A stretch of DNA of 64,000 nucleotides from contig DUSX01000001.1 of the NCBI GenBank assembly GCA_012842395.1, positions 1-64,000 of the forward strand, read 5' to 3'. The DNA is from Bacillota bacterium. Its GTDB lineage: Bacteria; Bacillota; SHA-98; UBA4971. Under the pieces are notes generated by a model that saw only the letters and a list, made by a program, of their open reading frames with translations, did not search any database and was not told the DNA's origin. The position numbers and the translations under genes are program-made. How positions within the stretch are numbered: the first letter of the stretch is position 1; each line of letters begins with the position of its first letter. Shown one piece after another: positions 62,184 to 64,000 of the stretch.

Positions 62184-63317
62184 ATGGTTCAACTGGAGTC
62201 CGTGTGCAAGACATTCAGGGTGGGCCCCACCACCGTCGTGGCCCTGGACAACGTGAGCCTCGCAATCCCACGGGGTGAAATCTACGGAGTCATCGGGCTG
62301 TCAGGAGCCGGAAAGAGCACCCTGGTGCGGTGCATTAACATGCTTGAAAGTCCCGACTCAGGCCGCATCTTCGTGGACGGAGTCGAGCTCACCGCGCTGC
62401 GCGGCAGGGCGCTTCGCGAAGCGCGGAAGAAGATAGGCATGGTCTTCCAGCATTTTAACTTACTATCATCGCGGACCGTCTTCGAAAACGTCAGCTTGCC
62501 GCTGGAGATCGCCCGCGCGCCGAGGCGCGAAAGAGCGGAAAAGGTCCGTTCACTCCTCCGGCTGGTGGGACTGGACGACAAGGCGGACGCCTACCCCAGC
62601 GAGCTCAGCGGTGGGCAGAAGCAGAGGGTGGGGATAGCGCGGGCCCTCGCGAATGATCCGAAGGTCCTGCTCTGCGACGAGCCCACCTCATCGCTGGACC
62701 CCGAGACCACCAGGACCATCCTGAGGCTCCTAAAGAGAATCAACGCCGATCTCGGGATCACCGTCGTTCTTATCACCCATGAGATGAACGCCGTCAAAGA
62801 GATATGCGGGTCTGTGGCAGTCATCGAGAGCGGGCGGCTGATCGAGGCCGGCCCGGTGCTGGACGTGTTCACCCGGCCCAAGCACAGGACCACGCAGGCC
62901 CTGGTCTGGGGGCTGACGCGCCTTGCCGCTCCTCCGGATTGGGCGCTTGAGATCCTTGCAGCGGCAACGAAATCACCTCGCAAGAGGGTCGTGCGGCTTT
63001 CGTTCGTCGGCAAGGCTACGGGAAACCCTGTGATCTCGTCGGTCGTCCGTGACTTCGGGGTGGACGTGAACATCCTCACGGCTCACATCGATCACATCGG
63101 CGGTGTCCCGTTTGGAACCATGCTCGTGGAGCTGTCGGGTGAGCCGGCGAAAATGGACGCAGCGCTGGCGTTCTTGGGCGATGCGGGTGCCCGCGTTGAG
63201 GTGGTTAAGGACAGTCGCGAGCTCTCCGGTGAGACGTGGACATCCGGCGAACCGACCGACGCCTGCACCTCGGGCGAGGCCGAGGGCTCTCGCGCACACG
63301 GACGGGGATGGGAGTGA
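62184..63317 (+). CDS. metN: Methionine ABC transporter ATPase
   Basis: A 377-residue ATPase. GLSGAGKSTLVRCINMLE (Walker A), QHFNLLSSRTVFENV (Q-loop), LSGGQKQRVGIARAL (signature) and VLLCDEPTSSLDPETT (Walker B) match MetN. The C-terminal NIL domain (about 270-345; RLSFVGKATGNPVISSVVRDFGVDVNIL in two strands) is the regulatory methionine-sensing domain that inhibits transport when methionine is high. An extra polar tail of about 25 residues (SGETWTSGEPTDACTSGEA) follows. It sits behind the S-box riboswitch, giving both RNA- and protein-level control. Confidence 0.95.
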   Translation: MVQLESVCKTFRVGPTTVVALDNVSLAIPRGEIYGVIGLSGAGKSTLVRCINMLESPDSGRIFVDGVELTALRGRALREARKKIGMVFQHFNLLSSRTVFENVSLPLEIARAPRRERAEKVRSLLRLVGLDDKADAYPSELSGGQKQRVGIARALANDPKVLLCDEPTSSLDPETTRTILRLLKRINADLGITVVLITHEMNAVKEICGSVAVIESGRLIEAGPVLDVFTRPKHRTTQALVWGLTRLAAPPDWALEILAAATKSPRKRVVRLSFVGKATGNPVISSVVRDFGVDVNILTAHIDHIGGVPFGTMLVELSGEPAKMDAALAFLGDAGARVEVVKDSRELSGETWTSGEPTDACTSGEAEGSRAHGRGWE

Positions 63318-63323
63318 TGTCAC

Positions 63324-63986
63324 TTGTCTAGCACGCTGTTGTTCAACGTGGTTCTCGCCAGCCTCGGTGAAACCCTCTACATGGTAGGCGCCTCCGCAGC
63401 GCTTTCCATCGTCATCGGCCTGCCGCTCGGGGTCGCGCTCGTGGTTACCGAGAGAAATCACATAATGGCCAACGCGCCCGTGAACCAGGTCCTTTCAGCG
63501 CTTGTAAACGTCGGGCGGTCGATCCCGTTCGTCATCCTCATGGTCGGGATCATGCCGTTCACGCGGCTCGTCACCGGCACGTCCATAGGCACCACCGCGG
63601 CGATCGTGCCGCTCACAGTCGCGGCGGTCCCGTTCGTTGCGCGGGTGGTCGAGACCTCCCTCAAAGAGGTGGATGGCGGCGTGGTCGAGGCCGCCCAGGC
63701 CATGGGCGCGTCCCCCTGGGAGATCATCATGAAGGTCCTCCTGCCCGAGGCGATGCCCTCTCTCATCCTCGGGGCGACGTTGACCGCTATCAACCTAGTG
63801 GGCTACTCCACGATGGCTGGCGCCATTGGCGGCGGTGGGCTGGGGGATCTGGCGGTGCGGTACGGATACCAGCGCTTCCGCGGAGACGTGATGCTCATCA
63901 CCGTCGTGGTGCTCGTGCTTCTCGTCCAGGCCGTCCAAATGGCAGGAGGAGCCATCGCCCGGAAGGTCGGGGCCCGGAGGGGCTGA
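63324..63986 (+). CDS. metI: Methionine ABC transporter permease
   Basis: A 220-residue permease with five helices, the usual MetI size. NVGRSIPFVILMVGIMPFTRLVTG and EAAQAMGASPWEIIMKVLLPEA (EAA loop) with GYSTMAGAIGGGGLGDLAVRYGYQRF are characteristic. TTG start with GGAGTGATG upstream, six bases after the metN stop. It dimerises in the membrane and couples to MetN; the binding lipoprotein gene metQ should follow but the window ends 14 bp later. Confidence 0.95.
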   Translation: MSSTLLFNVVLASLGETLYMVGASAALSIVIGLPLGVALVVTERNHIMANAPVNQVLSALVNVGRSIPFVILMVGIMPFTRLVTGTSIGTTAAIVPLTVAAVPFVARVVETSLKEVDGGVVEAAQAMGASPWEIIMKVLLPEAMPSLILGATLTAINLVGYSTMAGAIGGGGLGDLAVRYGYQRFRGDVMLITVVVLVLLVQAVQMAGGAIARKVGARRG

Positions 63987-64000
63987 GTGGGGGTGCGAAA

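Noticed and set aside
1-64000. tRNA or rRNA genes
   Set aside because: No cloverleaf with GTTCGA-type arm or rRNA core sequence was noticed; a covariance-model scan would be needed to exclude them fully.

Overview
The window is a high-GC bacterial chromosome segment that looks like a fermentative, probably thermophilic Bacillota with an outer membrane (a Limnochordia-like diderm). This is inferred from four things: a CRISPR repeat of the GAAAC-ending kind common in thermophilic clostridia, an S-box (SAM-I) riboswitch with intrinsic terminator, ECF and many sugar ABC transporters, and a PorV/PorQ-like beta-barrel with a terminal phenylalanine. I have no taxonomic search to confirm it. Gene starts are often GTG or TTG behind strong purine-rich Shine-Dalgarno sequences.

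Layout. (1) 1-1740: a CRISPR array of 21 identical 30-bp repeats without cas genes, flanked by imperfect direct repeats on the left and a decayed IS21-type istB fragment on the right. (2) 1814-4016: a phasin-like protein and a UbiB/ABC1 kinase-like protein. (3) 4359-11064: a GntR/UTRA regulator followed by a complete ECF transporter (S, fused A-A', T) interleaved with a PurM-like kinase candidate and an ADP-ribosylglycohydrolase-family protein, a probable cofactor-nucleoside (alpha-ribazole-like) salvage locus. (4) 11330-22423, minus strand: a xylose-type operon (XylR-like ROK repressor with a recognisable AGTTTG-N9-CAAACT operator, a TIM-barrel isomerase, XylF/G/H-type ABC importer, a metal-ligand-lacking M24-fold protein and a xylulokinase).

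(5) 23136-32467: beta-phosphoglucomutase, a CPBP membrane protease, a MalE/F/G-type ABC importer divergent from a second ROK regulator, a sugar isomerase/epimerase and a Gfo/Idh/MocA dehydrogenase. (6) 32680-49290, minus strand: an amino-sugar or cell-wall-sugar region with a BadF-type kinase, M20 amidohydrolase, Eis-like acetyltransferase, PorV-like outer-membrane protein, secreted GHL10-type glycosidase with a FlgD/T9SS-like C-terminal domain, GH3 hexosaminidase, ABC importer, GH84 glucosaminidase, SIS protein, neutral-ceramidase-like protein and an RpiR/MurR regulator.

(7) 49883-57714, plus strand: the most unusual locus. A GntR/UTRA regulator with a palindromic promoter is followed by a homologue of archaeal cyclic 2,3-diphosphoglycerate synthetase, an AfuABC-like ABC importer of the family that takes up phosphorylated organic compounds, and a circularly permuted cofactor-independent phosphoglycerate mutase. 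Together they suggest an undescribed uptake and processing route for a phosphoglycerate-like compound. (8) 57836-61539: a GH31 alpha-glucosidase and a LiaF-like membrane protein. (9) 61763-63986: a promoter, SAM-I riboswitch and terminator controlling metN-metI; metQ presumably lies beyond the right edge.
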